Below are positions 34,451-47,138 of a DNA stretch of 64,000 nucleotides, in pieces. Origin of the DNA: Cryptomeria japonica (taxonomy: Eukaryota > Streptophyta > Pinopsida > Cupressales > Cupressaceae); contig NC_081410.1 of assembly GCF_030272615.1 (NCBI RefSeq), forward strand, positions 568,187,152 to 568,251,151, written 5' to 3'. How positions within the stretch are numbered: the stretch's first letter is position 1; each line of letters begins with the position of its first letter. The notes under the pieces are model-generated. The model saw only the letters and a program-made list of their open reading frames with translations. It ran no database searches and was not told the origin of the DNA. The position numbers and the translations under genes were made by a program.

Positions 34451-36494
34451 CTTAAACATTCCACTTGTGCATCCAAAGTGATATAAAACTATTTTACTTG
34501 ATTATAGAAATGTAAAATTATGTATTTTATATGGTTATGCAACTCTACTTATTGGATAAAACAAAAACAAAAAGAAATGTGATATTTCACATTTAATATG
34601 ATCATGTTAATTCACTCAATATGGAAAAATATCATATGGAACATTCCATATAACTATGAAAAATCCACTTAATTTGAAAAAAATTAGAATCTTACCCAAT
34701 TGTGGTCATGTAGTGCAATAATGATCTATCTTGGTACTTGACGAGTCTCTATGTAATATAAATCACTACTTTGAGTAACAATAGTAAAAGTGTTAGGTGA
34801 TGATAAATGCCCCCTTTAATTGGTTGTATTGATCAGATGCAATGTTTTAGAGGACACAAATAATGCATGCCAAGATGGTTAAACAATTAAATCATAGATA
34901 AGCCTATAAGCATATATAGAATTAGAAAGCATGTAAATATGGTCATGAAAATTAAATCATCATTGTCAAAATATGCATGTAGGTAAGATAATGTCATGTG
35001 ACAAGAAAGTAATAAATATTAAATTATAGTAATGTAAAGCACATAAGGTGGTGATAATCACTACGACCCATTATTGCACCAACTATATCAAAATTATGTG
35101 GTAAACTCACAACCCTAAATACCAAATAATAATCATGTAAGAATAATAAGAATGTAATCAAGTTGAAATATAATTATGCAAGCAAGAATAATAAGATATG
35201 AGATGTGAATTTGATTCTACCCAAGTTATGCAAGGTAGTAAAATAATATGTTTATGTAATTAGATCATGTCAACATATAATAGATGATAACAATGAATAA
35301 AATCCCCATTGCATGTTTAATAAACAATAGTAGCATTGTAAGTCAATAATATTACATGTCTTACAATAATTTTTCATTGAGAGTAGATAACTCGAGATTT
35401 ACAAGTGTGGGGCAATGATGAATGGTCCAACTTAATTAAAATGAAAGTTATCATGCAATTCCTTCTTATCATTGGGTTTTAGGGTTAGTGCAAAGAATCA
35501 AATCTCCCTACTAGAAATATTTATGAATGATTTCTTTGTTATTGTTTCTTTAGTTGTCTTTAATATTCTTATAGATTATCTAAGATATTTACTCTACATA
35601 TGTTCATTTTTTCTAGTTCTTGTAATTTGCTATCTGTATATGTGTCATCAATAATGATTCCATGGAGGGATATGTTATAATTTAGTTTATACACATAAAT
35701 ATATCCAAGACCTAATACTTATAGCCAAATCACAATCCACATGAATAAATTAAAAATATTCAATATTCAATATTCGATATGAAGGAGCATAATCACAAAG
35801 AGTACAACATAAAAATATATAGAACTCCTAGATCCATGCATAAAGAAAATGACATTTCCAAGATGTAAGAGTATAACTTAAAATTAGGATGGGAGATAAC
35901 TCACTCTAAATAGTATTAAATATTAAGTGTACTAGATAAGTGTTAGTACAAAAATCAAGGAACATGAGTAATTGATATAACTACATCTATGTGCTCATAT
36001 AAAGTGAAAATTAATAAAATATAAATAATAATTAAACTATATGCTAGTGAACTAACATGGACCTAGACTAGTGATAATATTGTACTATTCTAGGTTTAAA
36101 GTTTAGAATTGTGTCAAAATTTAGACCATAAAAATAGTTTCAAGAAAAATGGTTTCACCCAAAATTACTTGGCATTTATGTGGCATAAATAATTTTGATC
36201 AAAATATTTTGCCTTAAATAATTTAATTGATATAGTTTGGCATTAAAATTCAAACTAGCTTCAATTTATATGGCAAGGTTTTGACTTAAAATGTTTTAGA
36301 TGAAGGATTTTTTACCAAAACTCTTTCACCTAAAACTATCGATGCAACATCTCATGTGGTTGTATAGCCCCTATTTTAGAATAAATTCAACAAAAAATGA
36401 AATTCAACTCCATATTTCTCCAACAAAGGTTATTTTCATGAAAATGTGAAAATACCCTTTCATAGAGCTCAAAGTCTAGAATATATATATATAT
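34451..36494. other. AT-rich intergenic DNA, no gene recognised
   Basis: No motif-bearing ORF, LTR pair or clear tandem array. The right edge is an (AT)n run (36481-36494) against the A-rich tail of the LINE remnant. Confidence 0.5.
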
Positions 36495-37990
36495 TTCTTT
36501 CTTTCTTTCTTTTTTGTTTGAAAAAACACTAAAAAATATCTTAATTCAAAATTATAAAGAGAATATTCATAGCTAGCACAAGAAGAAAAACAAGTAGGAT
36601 CCAAAAAGGTCTCCAAACAAACCAACAAGTCCAAACACATATGAACCCAACAAAAATCAAGAGAAAATAATAATGATTAGCCCGAAGTAGATGTAAGAAC
36701 TAAGTAACTTGCTTAACAGAGAGAAAATCCCAATCCCAAAATTCCCTCCATTGGGAGCATCTAAAGCCCATTTAGCAAGCAAATAAAAAACAACATTTCA
36801 TTCCTAAGGAATATGAACAAAATAAATGAAATAAAAGTACTGAGATAAATCATGAATTTGAGCAACAAAAGAAGCCAAATACCACGAAAAACTCACATAA
36901 TGTTGATTATTCGAAAGGGAAACTAAATTCATAGAATCCATCTAAAAAATAACATGCTTCCAACCACCTTCCAACTCAGACCCCAAGCTTTCTTCAAACC
37001 CATATGAAGCACACGATCTTTCATTTGATTATTAGTCTCAACTCTAGTATCCATAGAAAACTTAGAACTATACAAAACCAGAACTATCGCGATCAATTCC
37101 ACTAATTTTAGTTGGTCCGGGATTACCCCAAGAAGAACATGTTACAAGTGTGGTTGTCGTTGCACCAAAAGAATAACCTGTTAATGCTCAATACAACCAC
37201 TAGACTTATAGAATCCACAAGAAGTGTTTAAGCCATGTCACAAACCTGAGCGTTGTGTTGCATGGCACAAGGATACCAAGGGCGTACACCTTGCAACAAT
37301 CTCCCCCAGTGCAAGCGAGGGGTTTGAACCTGTGACTAAGCTCTGATACCACTTGTTACAAGTGTGGTTGTCGTTGCACCAAAAGATCGACCTATTAATG
37401 GTCGATACAACCACTAGACTTATAGAATCCACAGGAGGTGGTTAAGCCATGTCACAAACCCGAGCGTTGCACTGCACGACATAAAGTTACCAAGGGCACA
37501 CACCTTGCAACAAAACAATTAATGTTAAATTTTAAAATATCATTGGTCAAAGGTGCTCAATGACCATCTCTATTAATCTTATGAGAAGGATGTCAAGTTT
37601 AGAAGGATGAATCTAAGACGAAGAACAAAGAAAATCACCCAAATCCAAATGTTGGACAACCAAAATATCTATAGGAGAAAGAGTCTGACCAAAAGAGAAT
37701 TTATGCACAATAGTCTCTTAAACTGAAGAGAGCATTTTATGCTAAACATACTCAATTAGATTATAATGTCCTTGTAAAATATGATGATTCTTCTCTAACC
37801 AAATTTAACACAAGAGAAAAATATGACCAATAGCCCAAGCCACCCCTAGAAAAGAAGTAGGAGGCTGACCCAAGCAAGCCCAAAAATCCATCAACTAAGT
37901 AGCATGAATAAATGGATGACTCCAAAATATCCACTATAAGGAAGTTAAGTAACGAAATAACTTCCTACACTAATCTTGAGAGCAAAGTAT
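36495..37990 (-). mobile_element. LINE (L1-type) 3' remnant with RNase H domain, split by a TRIM
   Basis: Minus-strand translation, in changing frames, gives text typical of the end of plant L1-type LINEs: a WLEKN-like stretch near 37800, a start of RNase H just left of the TRIM (GVIP, then KLVELIAI), ETNNQMKDRVLHMGLKKAWG near 37040-36980, and a degraded RNE-type helix near 36810. The 3' end is an A-rich tail decayed to GAAA repeats (plus strand TTTC repeats at 36495-36516). The TRIM at 37140-37512 interrupts the RNase H domain. The 5' part, including the RT, is absent; the remnant stops where the Copia-1b LTR begins. Long dead. Confidence 0.7.
37140..37512 (-). mobile_element. Complete TRIM (373 bp)
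   Basis: Two 159-bp LTRs (37140-37298 and 37354-37512) start TGTTACAAGTG and end TTGCAACA, enclosing 55 bp. The interior holds a purine tract (minus strand CTGGGGGAGAT) beside the left LTR and a primer site (minus strand TGGTATCAGAGC, 37340-37351) beside the right LTR. Flanking words GAACA and AAACA form a target duplication with one change. About 20 differences between the LTRs suggest an old insertion. The host sequence is a LINE RNase H domain that resumes on the other side. Confidence 0.92.
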
Positions 37991-37991
37991 T

Positions 37992-38106
37992 GCAAAAAAA
38001 ATTCAGATCTTTACAATAGTTACGAAAACTTAACAAAAATAAGCATGAATAGCATGCATACCACAACATAGCGATTTACGTGGGGAAAACCCATTTGGGA
38101 GAATAA
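37992..38106 (-). repeat. Outer part of the Copia-1b LTR, cut off by Copia-2
   Basis: The text up to GGGAGAATAA at 38106 continues in sense on the far side of Copia-2 at 44172 (CACTCCAAAAGTCG). The outer edge is placed near 37992 because LINE-like text ends there; it is uncertain by tens of bases. Confidence 0.55.
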
Positions 38107-38111
38107 CCCCA
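38107..38111. repeat. Target site duplication of Copia-2, left copy (CCCCA)
   Basis: CCCCA directly precedes the LTR start TGTAGG. The identical word follows the other LTR at 44167-44171. Confidence 0.9.
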
Positions 38112-38429
38112 TGTAGGATTTGAGAAATACAAATCCACAGAACCCAAAGAAACCTGCATGCAAGAAACCTGTCACAGAGAAAGAGAGAGAACGAATACAA
38201 GGGTTTTGGCTCTGACAAAGAGAAAAGATGTATTATCAAAGAAAAAATGAATCAAGAAGATTAATAATACAAGAGATCAATCCTTATAAAGGAGATCAAC
38301 ACCAAAAGGAAAACCTAACCCTAAGGTGAGAGCATTTAATAATTAAATATTAATTATTAAATGACTAATGTATGCATAAAGAGAAATCTTAAGAGGAGAG
38401 CAAAGTTAATTAATTACTTTACTCTAACA
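38112..38429 (-). repeat. 3' LTR of Copia-2
   Basis: 318 bp, starts TGTAGGATTTGAG and ends TACTCTAACA. It is followed by a purine tract (minus strand TTAAGGGGGGC, 38430-38440). Confidence 0.95.
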
Positions 38430-38440
38430 GCCCCCCTTAA
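38430..38440 (-). other. Polypurine tract of Copia-2
   Basis: Minus strand TTAAGGGGGGC directly before the 3' LTR start TGTTAGAGTAAAG. Confidence 0.85.
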
Positions 38441-38650
38441 GATGAGCTACAATGCAGCTACAAACAATGCAGAAGAAAGCAAAGGAACTACAATGCAAAA
38501 GAGGGTCCCGGCAACAAGGCCTGATGAGGTACCCGAATACAAGAAAATCTCTATAAAGCGGAGTAAAGGAGAAAACCCAGTGGGAAAAAACTCCTCTCCA
38601 AAAAGAGATAAAGAATCATGCTGAAAAGAAAACATGAAGGAAGGAAGGCC

Positions 38651-41600
38651 TCACTGAGACCCCCCAAGGACAACTTCCTTCACCCCAAGCATTGAGCGCA
38701 ACTAAACATAGCGCGGAGATGCCAAAGGTTTAGTGAAGATGCCAGCAACCTACTCCTCTGTAGGAATGTACTCCAAGATGAGAGAACCATCCTGAATCAA
38801 CTGCCTGATGAAGTGCATGTGGATTTCAATATGCTTTGTCCGCTGATGCTCCACTGGGTTGCGAGAAATGTGAATGGCACTCTGATTGTCACACCAAAGA
38901 AGAGTGGGACAATCTGGAGGAAACCCAAACTCTGTCATCGACTGCCGAAGCCATAAAACCTCCTGACTGGCTAACACTGCTGCACGGTACTCAGCCTCTG
39001 TAGATGATAATGCAATAGCAGATTGCTTCTTGCAAGACCATGTGATAGGACCAGAACCAAGGCAAAAAACGAAGCCAGAAGTAGACTTCCGATCATTGAC
39101 ATCACCAGCCCAATCGGAGTCAGTGAAGCCAATGATGTGAGGGGATCCTGAAGAGTAGTGAATGCCATAATGTGTGGTGCTCCGAATGTATCTCAAAATA
39201 CGTTTGGCTGCTTGCCAATGGCTCTCATGAGGATCATGGGAGAACCTAGAGACAAGGCCAACCGCAAAGGAAAGATCAGGATGAGAATGGGTCAGGTACA
39301 ACAAACTGCCAACCAACTGCCTGTATAAAGTGGGGTCTACTGAAGGAGTAGAGCAAGTGGAAGACAAAGCAACACCTGACTGAAATGGAGTGGGGACAGA
39401 CTTGTAATCAAGCATGCCAAATCTCTGAAGCATATCAAGAGCATACTTCTCCTGAAAAATGGAAATCCCATCCGAAGACTGAATAACCTGTAGACCCAGA
39501 AAGAAGTGCAAGAGTCCAAGATCTGTCATCTCAAACAGCTCCATCAAAGCTCTCTGAACACTCTGAATCATGGAGGATGAGCTACCTGTAATGATGAGAT
39601 CATCTACATATAGCACTAGAATCAAAAGATCACCCTCCTGATGCTGAATATAGACTGTGTGATCGGAATGACAGCGTGTGAAGTGTGAGGAAAGCAAGAA
39701 GGAGTCCATCTACTCATACCAAGCCCTGGGGGCTTGTTTGAGACCATACAATGAATGTCGAAGTCTGCAAACCAAAGAAGTGTCCTGCACAAAACCCTGA
39801 GGCTGCTCCATATAGATCTCCTCATGTAGGTCTCCATGCAAGAAGGCACTCTTCACATCCATCTGAAACACTGTCCATCCCTGTGAAGCTGCAAGTGAAA
39901 GTACCAGCGGATAGAATTCATCTTGGCAACAGGAGCAAAGGTCTCAGATTAGTCAATACCCTCTACCTGAGAAAACCCCTTCGCAACAAGACGTGCCTTA
40001 TACTTTTCAATAGAACCATCTGCAGCATACTTGGTACGATACACCCACTTGCACCGAACCAACTTTCTTCCCTTAGGAAGAGGACAAAGATCCTAAGTAT
40101 GATTCTTCATCAAAGAAGAATACTCCTCATCCATGGCCCTATCCCACTCAAGGTGTCCTGTCGCCTCTGAAAACTTTTGAGGATCATCTGAAATGGCATG
40201 ACTCAAAAGACTAGAACCAGATGTCTGAGCACGAGTGCGACGAGAATCTGAAGGATCACCTGCCAAAGAACCAACTGCATCAACAGTATCACGGGCCCAC
40301 TTCGGCAAAGATGGAGCAACTGGTGGTGGTGGAGATGGTGGATCATCATCTACATCATCCTCAAGAGATAAGTAATCCTCAAGAGATGAAGAGGAAGGAG
40401 TAGGCAATGAGGGAGAAGCTGGTGATGGAGAATCCATCTGAGGATAGCACTCATCAAACTGGACATCCCGCCAAAACAGGACCTCACTAGAATCAGGATC
40501 AAACAACCTGTATGCCTTAACATCCTCACAGTAGCCAACAAATATGAGTGGTCAGCTCTTCCTCTCCATGGATTTCCGCTGAGCATCAGGAATAAATGCC
40601 CAAGCCTCACTACCAAAAACTCGGAATGTAGAAACATCAGGCTTGACATGGGTCCAAGCCTCCTCAGGAGTCATATGTCGCAATGCCTTATGAGGCATCC
40701 GATTCTGAATATAATTGGCACAATTGACTGCCTCAGCCCAAAATGAAGAACTCATAGCTCGAGACTGTATCATACAATTTGCCATCTCCCGTAAGGTTCT
40801 GTTCTTTCTCTCAGCAACACCATTCTGTTGAGGGGTATATGGAACTGTAAACTGATGCTGTAAACCATGCTTAGTGCAAAAATATCTGAAAACCTGATTT
40901 ACATACTCCCCCCCATTATCTGTGCATATCCTCCTGATAGAAAGTCCAGATTGCTTCTCCACAAATATCTTAAACTTCCTGAAAGAGTCAAAGACATCAG
41001 ACTTGTACTTTAGAAAGTACACCCATGTACGTCTGGAGAAGTCATCAATAAAAGTGAGTACATATCGGGCCCCTGAAAAAGAAGGAGTCGGAAAGGACAT
41101 AAGATCCCTGTGTACCAACTCTAGGGCTGCCCTAGCACGAGAGGCTCGACCCTTAGGAAAAGGATCTCGATGATGTTTGCCAAGGACACAACCACGACAT
41201 ACACCATCAGTACAAGAAATCTGTGGAAGCCCAATCACAAGTGCCTGTGTACTCATCTGCTGTAGATATCTATAATTGACATGGCCAAAACGCTCATGCC
41301 AAAGCCTGCTCACAGAATCTGCATGTTCTATAAGAGAGGAACCAACCGTGTCTGAACTCTCAAAGCCATCAAAACTATATAAGTGAGATGCAGAATCCAC
41401 ACTCCCAGTAGCCACAACCAAGTCAGGATCATGAAGATCTTGAATAACCACATCATGAGGTGAGAACTCAACTGTTTTACCAGAGCCAGAGTGGCAAATC
41501 TGATAAACGGAGAGAAGGTTTGTCGAAATGTCAGGAACCAAAAGCACATCCTGAAGACAAACACCATCCAATGAAACAGTACCAGAATCCTGAACAGAAA

Positions 41601-42678
41601 GTTGTGCTGAGTCACCAACTGCAATATGTCTAGTGCCTGTAGGGGCAAGAGCGGTGACCAAATCCTCTGTGTGTGTCATATGGTGAGAGGCACCAGAATC
41701 TAGAATCCAGGTGGATGCTGAGGACAATGCTCGTGCAGAAAGAGCATGACCTTTGCTTGTGGGCTGTGAAGGAGGCTGTGGTGCACTGATATTATGCTGC
41801 TGCATGGCTTCCTCCAAAGCCTCTAAACGTTTCCAACACCTGAAAACGAGATGTCCTTCCTTGCCCCAAAAACTGCAAGGATCACCTGATTTCTTCTTAG
41901 TCTTGGAGGAAGACTCACCAGACTTTGAAGATTTGCCCTGTTTAGAATTTGACTGTGGTTTTGATTCAAACTTAGGTGGTGGCTTGGAGGGATTCTCACT
42001 AGCCTCTGAATCTTTCTTAGGCTTCAATTTCTGCTTCTGTTTTCCTTTGGAGGACTGGGCTACTAATGCTTGGTTCTGTGAACCTGAAAGTGAATCCAAC
42101 TTCTTAAGCTTAGTTTGCTCATGAGTCAGACGATCACAAAAGACCTCAAAAGAAGGCATGACATGTCGAGCACCCAAGGCATCCATGGTGGAATAGAAGG
42201 TCGAAGAGAAGATCTGAAATGGACCCCGAAGCTTGGAGAGGATCAAGAAAATGCACTATGTATCAGTCTTAGTCTTACCACAACCCTGCAAGATAGATCT
42301 TTGTTGTTTGAACTTCATCAAAAAGTCCTCAATAGAAGGAAACGAATCAGGTACCAAGGAAGTTAACTCTGCCTCAAGCTGCAAAGCTCTGAACTCGTTG
42401 ACAGTACCAAAAAGTCCCTCAAACTTGGTCCAAACGGCTCGAGGAGTGAGACAACCCTCAAGATGAAACTGGAGACTGTCGGAAATGTGTAAAGACATCA
42501 ATCCCATAGCCTGATCCATATTGTTCCTGTGCTGCATAACCTCAAAAGGACGTGTCAACTAAGGTTGAATCTCATCCAAACAGGACCATAACCCTTTAGA
42601 CTGGAGAAGAGTCATCATGCGACCCTTCCAAGTGTGGTAATTATGCGGGGTGAGAGATTCAATAGATCTGTCGACCAT
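38651..42678 (-). pseudogene. Copia-2 gag-pol polyprotein, interrupted
   Basis: The ATG at 42678 opens gag (MVDRSIESLTPHNYHTW). Domains in order: gag; zinc knuckle near 41890-41850, damaged (CSFWGKEGHLVFRC, second cysteine now tryptophan); protease with DSGAS intact; integrase zinc region (WHERFGH ... CRGC) and a complete catalytic triad (HRDLM, CTDNGGE, NGVAERKNR); RT with YVDD (LVLYVDDLIITG); RNase H (DSDWAGD, CDNQSA, KHIEI). The natural stop follows GGSQ at 38651. Nonsense codons lie at 42559, 42256, 40552, 40093, about 39953, 39710, 38750 and about 38700. A one-base deletion lies near 39908, where the text shifts frame between NSIR and VLSLAAS. Longest open stretch: 40552-42246, 564 codons. 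Confidence 0.92.
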
Positions 42679-43836
42679 CTTGTGAACTGTGCCTCAACTG
42701 CTCTGAATGTTTTAATTATTATTAAGTGGTCTTTCAGAACTAGACAGAAGATGCAGAAGGGGTTTGATGGTTTGTATTGGTGTTTGTATATTCTGGTTTT
42801 CTGATGTAAATAACAGAAAGCAATAGAAAAACACCCCCCCACAATGCAAAAAACTAATCCCCAGTACAAATTGAAAGCCAGAAAATGATAGAAAGCAAGA
42901 ACTGGTTGAGACAAAATTATGAGAACCTAAAGAATTTACTGATAAAATAGACTATATATCTGGAAAGAGCACAGAACCACCTTTCCGATGCCTATTTGCT
43001 TTCAAAAAACGGAGCAAAAACGAGCAAGTTATGCCCCTCGGAGTGCAAAAAGGCTCTTCGGACTTTGACTGCGAAAAAAGGAAATCAAACTAGAGAAATT
43101 TGAAAAAATTCCTACACCATTAGAACAAGCTCGGAGTCAGCTTTCCAACGCCTATTCATTTTTGAAAAACAGAGGTCGGACACCCAAGTTATGCCCGATT
43201 TTGTAAAACTGCTCCAAAAGAGGACCCAGATGGGCCTTTAAGCCCTCAAGGGCTTAAAAAAAATAAGCCCTTGGTCCGCTGGGCGACCAGGGGCTAGCGC
43301 TGGTGGCTGGCGGCGCAGGGGCGGTGGCGGCGGAGTGGCGGGGCGTGAGCTGGGCGCGGGCGGCGCGCGAGCTGCGGGCTGTGCCGGCAGCGTGGCGGTG
43401 GCTGTCGGGCAGCAGCCGGCGGCGGCGGCCGGGCAGTGACCGCCGGGTGGCGCACCGGCGGCACGGGCCTAAAAATGGCTGCACCCGCCGTAAAACAAAA
43501 AACTACGCATTTTTTTGGAAAAAAAACTGCTTTTTTTATTTTTTATTTATTTTTTTTGAAAGCGCCTCGAATTGCGTGCCCTGGGGTCGTACGGCGTTGG
43601 GGCATAAAAAAATTTGCCTTCTGGAGCAACTGTGTCCAAATCGGACAAATTTTATATGGAAATAGGGGTTTTTGGGTGCTACGAGCTCAACGGTGAGGTC
43701 CGTTTGGGCTCAAAGTGCACCGAAAAAAAAACCCATCTATTCCAAAATAAAAAACAGAAGACAAACACAGATCTGATGCAACCAAAACCTGGATCTCAAA
43801 GTCTTTCAAAAATCTGAACAAGCTGCAGCAGATCTG
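42679..43836 (-). other. Copia-2 leader with a GC-rich block
   Basis: About 1.16 kb between the primer site and the gag ATG, with no gag-like text. 43270-43490 is strongly GC-rich (runs of GGCGG, GCGCG and CGG), unlike the AT-rich window. Short ORFs of 76 to 120 codons in this block arise from low stop density and are not supported as genes. Confidence 0.7.
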
Positions 43837-43848
43837 GCTCTGATACCA
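43837..43848 (-). other. Primer binding site of Copia-2
   Basis: Minus strand TGGTATCAGAGC abuts the 5' LTR directly. It is the full twelve-base complement of the initiator tRNA-Met 3' end used by plant Copia elements. Confidence 0.93.
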
Positions 43849-44166
43849 TGTAGGATTTGAGAGATACAAATCCACAGAACCCAAAGAAACCTGCATGCAA
43901 GAAACCTGTCACAGAGAAAGAGAGAGAACGAATACAAGGGTTTTGGCTCTGACAAAGAGAAAAGATGTATTATCAGAGAAAAAATGAATCAAGAAGATTA
44001 ATAATACAAGAGATCAATCCTTATAAAGGAGATCAACACCAAAAGGAAAACCTAACCCTAAGGTGAGAGCATTTAATAATTAAATATTAATTATTAAATG
44101 ACTAATGTATGCATAAAGAGAAATCTTAAGAGGAGAGCAAAGTTAATTAATTACTTTACTCTAACA
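43849..44166 (-). repeat. 5' LTR of Copia-2
   Basis: 318 bp; differs from 38112-38429 at two sites (GAGAGATAC for GAGAAATAC, and ATCAGAG for ATCAAAG). Followed by CCCCA (44167-44171), the right target duplication. Confidence 0.95.
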
Positions 44167-44171
44167 CCCCA

Positions 44172-44863
44172 CACTCCAAAAGTCGTCCAATATATTATTC
44201 AAAAATTAACAACAGATTACAATATACTTGCAAAGCAAGATTCTCATAGGAATATCACCAATAGAGATCTAGAGGCAACTCATGCACCTAATATATAGGA
44301 GACATAATACATGAAACCATCAAATGGTAGTACAAAACCATGGGAAAAAACCACCCAAGAGTGGCGCCCATCTTATCTCCAATACAAGATGACCTATGAT
44401 GTGTCAATACACACACCAACACATGTAACTCCCTTTTAGTGCTCATTTATGTGTCCAACATGTTTTTATATTTCCTATTTTAGGAGACCCAACTTCCAGA
44501 GGCCATAAATTTTGAATCGGGTATCCAATTGACAAACCTTTTGAAGCATTGAGAAGCTCGTGCATGACATTTTCTATCAAGCTATAACCAAATACGTTAG
44601 TTATGGAAACTTTTGGGCCATTTCAAAGCCTCTCAAGCCCTCAAAATTAACTCCAAAAAAATTGTTCGTAACTTTTAAAAACAAAAACTTTAATATCTTC
44701 AAATCTCTAGAGACATGATATTACAACCAAAATTTACTTGAATGCTTACCTAGCCAATTCAAAGCTATGAGATTTTTTTTTAGCAATTTGTGCTCAAATG
44801 AAAACTTACTAAAAATAGTAACCTTATATACATGTACAAGGTTGAGACAACGTTTTTCTAACA
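44172..44863 (-). repeat. Inner part of the Copia-1b LTR
   Basis: On the minus strand the LTR starts TGTTAGAAAAACG after a purine-rich tract (AAGTGGGAGGA). 44361-44863 matches 1-487. 44172 onward joins 38106 once Copia-2 and one CCCCA copy are removed. Confidence 0.85.
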
Positions 44864-44917
44864 TCCTCCCACTTGTCGAACACCTTGCGAGAGAAAAGAG
44901 AGTATCTACACAATAAT

Positions 44918-47138
44918 TCAATTGGTAGGGACCATAAGGCCCATAGAATCCAAACACCATCTAAACTTATTTGTGCCCATAGCCTTTGTTAAATAATCTA
45001 CAACACTCATCAAAGTCTTTACCTTAACCAACTTCACCCTACCATCCTCGACCATATCTCTGAGAAAATGATACTGAACATCAATGTGTTTGGTTTGAGC
45101 ATGAAATATCAAGTTCTTAGCTAGTTAGATTACACTTTGATTGTCATTGCACCTTGTTTTATTCCAATATCTTAAGCCAAATGGCTTATTTACGAGCAAT
45201 AGTAGCTACCATATACTTTGCTTCAGTAGTGGATAAAGAAAGCATAACCTATCACTTATTGATCCAACTAATTGCAACACCAAATAAAATAAACACATAA
45301 GCACTAGTAGATCTTCTACTATCAATATCACTTGCTCATTTTGAATCCACATAACCATGAATATCAAAGGAAATATTTTCTCCTACCAAATTACCATGAT
45401 AACACAAAGAATACTCTGAGGTGCCCTACAAATATCTGAACTCTTTTAATTGCATCCCAATGAACTCTACCAAGATTAGACATATATCTAGAAATAACTC
45501 CAACTGCTTGGGAAATGTCTGGTCTAGTGCAAGCCATAGCATACATCAAACTTCCAACTACACTCTAAGGCAACTTGCTCATGTCTTCCATCTTTGATGG
45601 GGGTGTAGGACACTCTAAAATAGATAATTTCATTCCAATTGTAAAAGGAACACATAATGGTCTATGATCTTGCATGTTAAACCTCCATAAAAATGAACTC
45701 ACATACTTACTTTGGCCTAGCCATAGCTTTTCATTCACTTTATCTCTTCTAATTTCCATTCCAAGAACATGTTTTGCTACAAGTCAATATTTTTCATTTC
45801 AAATTTAGCAATAAGTTAAGAATTTAGTTATGAAATCACACCTTTCCCTTTACCAATAAGTAACATATCATCAACATATGATGCAATGTATATAAGATTA
45901 TCACGGTCAAATTTATAATAAATAGAATGATCTAATTAAGAACACTCAAATCCCAAACTCAACACATATGTATCAAATTTTTAGTATCACCACATAGTGC
46001 TCTGGCCATGTCATATAAATATTTCTTAAATTTACAAACCAAATTAATTTTACCTTTCACCACGTAGTGCTCTGGCCATGTCATATAAATATTCTCCTCC
46101 TAATCACCATGAAGGAAAGCAGTTTTCACACCCATTTTCTCAACCTCTAAATCATAAGCAGTAGCAATAGAAAGAAAAAATCTAATGGATGTCATTTTTG
46201 CAATAGGAGAAAATATCTCACCATAATAAACACCCTCAATCTAGGAGAAGAGTTTTGCAACCAACCTTGCTTTATGCTTATCAATACCTCCATCTGAACC
46301 AATATTTTTCTTGAACACTCATTTACAACCAACAAGTTTTTGTCCTTCAGGAAATGGTACAAGATCTCATGCATCATTATTTTTCAAAGATTTCATTTCT
46401 TCATCCATAACAATCTTCAATGATTCTACATCATTCATACCTAATGCCTCTTCTACAGATCTAGGTTCATCCACATTAGTATTCAAAGAAAAATATATCT
46501 CTAATAATTAGGTGAATACCTTTTAGATGGTTGTCTATGTCTTGTAGAACTTCAAACAAGTTGAGTTGGAGGTTCTTCCTCCTCTTCTAAAGATTTTGAG
46601 GTAGATGAACCCTCCTTAACTTTTTTCTTATCTAGGGTTCTTGATTCAACTCTTTCAGGCGTAGAAGTAAATTGAATCATATCTTTTTGTTTAGTCTATT
46701 TTGGCTGCAATGTAACAGAAGGAGGCTTAATTTCTCTAAAAATAACACTTGTACTATGTATTATCTTTTGTGCAATAGGGTCCCAAATGAAAATCTTGTA
46801 TCCTTTCACACCACAACTATACCCAATGCAAATAAATTTCAAAGCCTTGTTCTCCAACTTTGTTTGCTTCTCCTTTGGCACATATGTATATGCCTCACAA
46901 CCAAAAATTCTAATATGTCTCGGAGAAGGCTTATGACCCAACCATGCCTCCATAGGCATTTTATCAACAAGAGATTTTGTAGGAGACATGTTAATCAGGT
47001 AGCAAGCAATGGAAACAACTTCAGCCCAAAATTTTGTTTTAGACCAACACCACTCAGCATACTCCTAGCTTTTTGCATTAATGTCCTATTCATTCATTTT
47101 GGAAATCCATTCTGCTATGAAGAATATGGAGTCGTCTT
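44918..47138 (-). pseudogene. Copia-1b RNase H, RT and integrase C-terminal fragments
   Basis: Short open stretches on the minus strand: 44918-45112 ([12 protein letters not shown], RNase H tail), 45565-45759 (SKYVSSFLWRFNMQ, RT C-terminal), 46192-46511 area (RT start) and 46696-46989 (integrase C-terminal, KMPMEAWLGHKPS and IRIFGCEAY). The RT catalytic motif still reads SYVDDMLLIG near 45870. Many stops and small indels separate them, including a partly repeated block near 45990-46090 around the phrase TAGTGCTCTGGCCATGTC. Confidence 0.85.

Larger units (their letters stand above)
38112..44166 (-). mobile_element. Copia-2, structurally complete, recent Ty1/Copia insertion
   Basis: Two 318-bp LTRs (38112-38429 and 43849-44166) differ at only two positions by direct comparison. 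Target duplication CCCCA, primer site and polypurine tract are all in place. The minus-strand interior has an about 1.2-kb leader and one gag-pol frame (42678 to 38651). It sits inside the LTR of Copia-1b. Despite the young LTRs, the frame has about eight nonsense codons and a one-base deletion, so it probably moved with proteins supplied by another copy. Confidence 0.95.

Noticed and set aside
43303-43665. Overlapping ORFs of 76 to 120 codons with Arg/Ala-rich products
   Set aside because: They lie in the GC-rich leader of Copia-2, where stop codons are rare by composition; both strands are open, which argues against a gene.
43831-43848. tRNA-like sequence
   Set aside because: Only the 3'-end complement of initiator tRNA-Met is present, as a primer site; no cloverleaf could be formed around it or the other primer sites.
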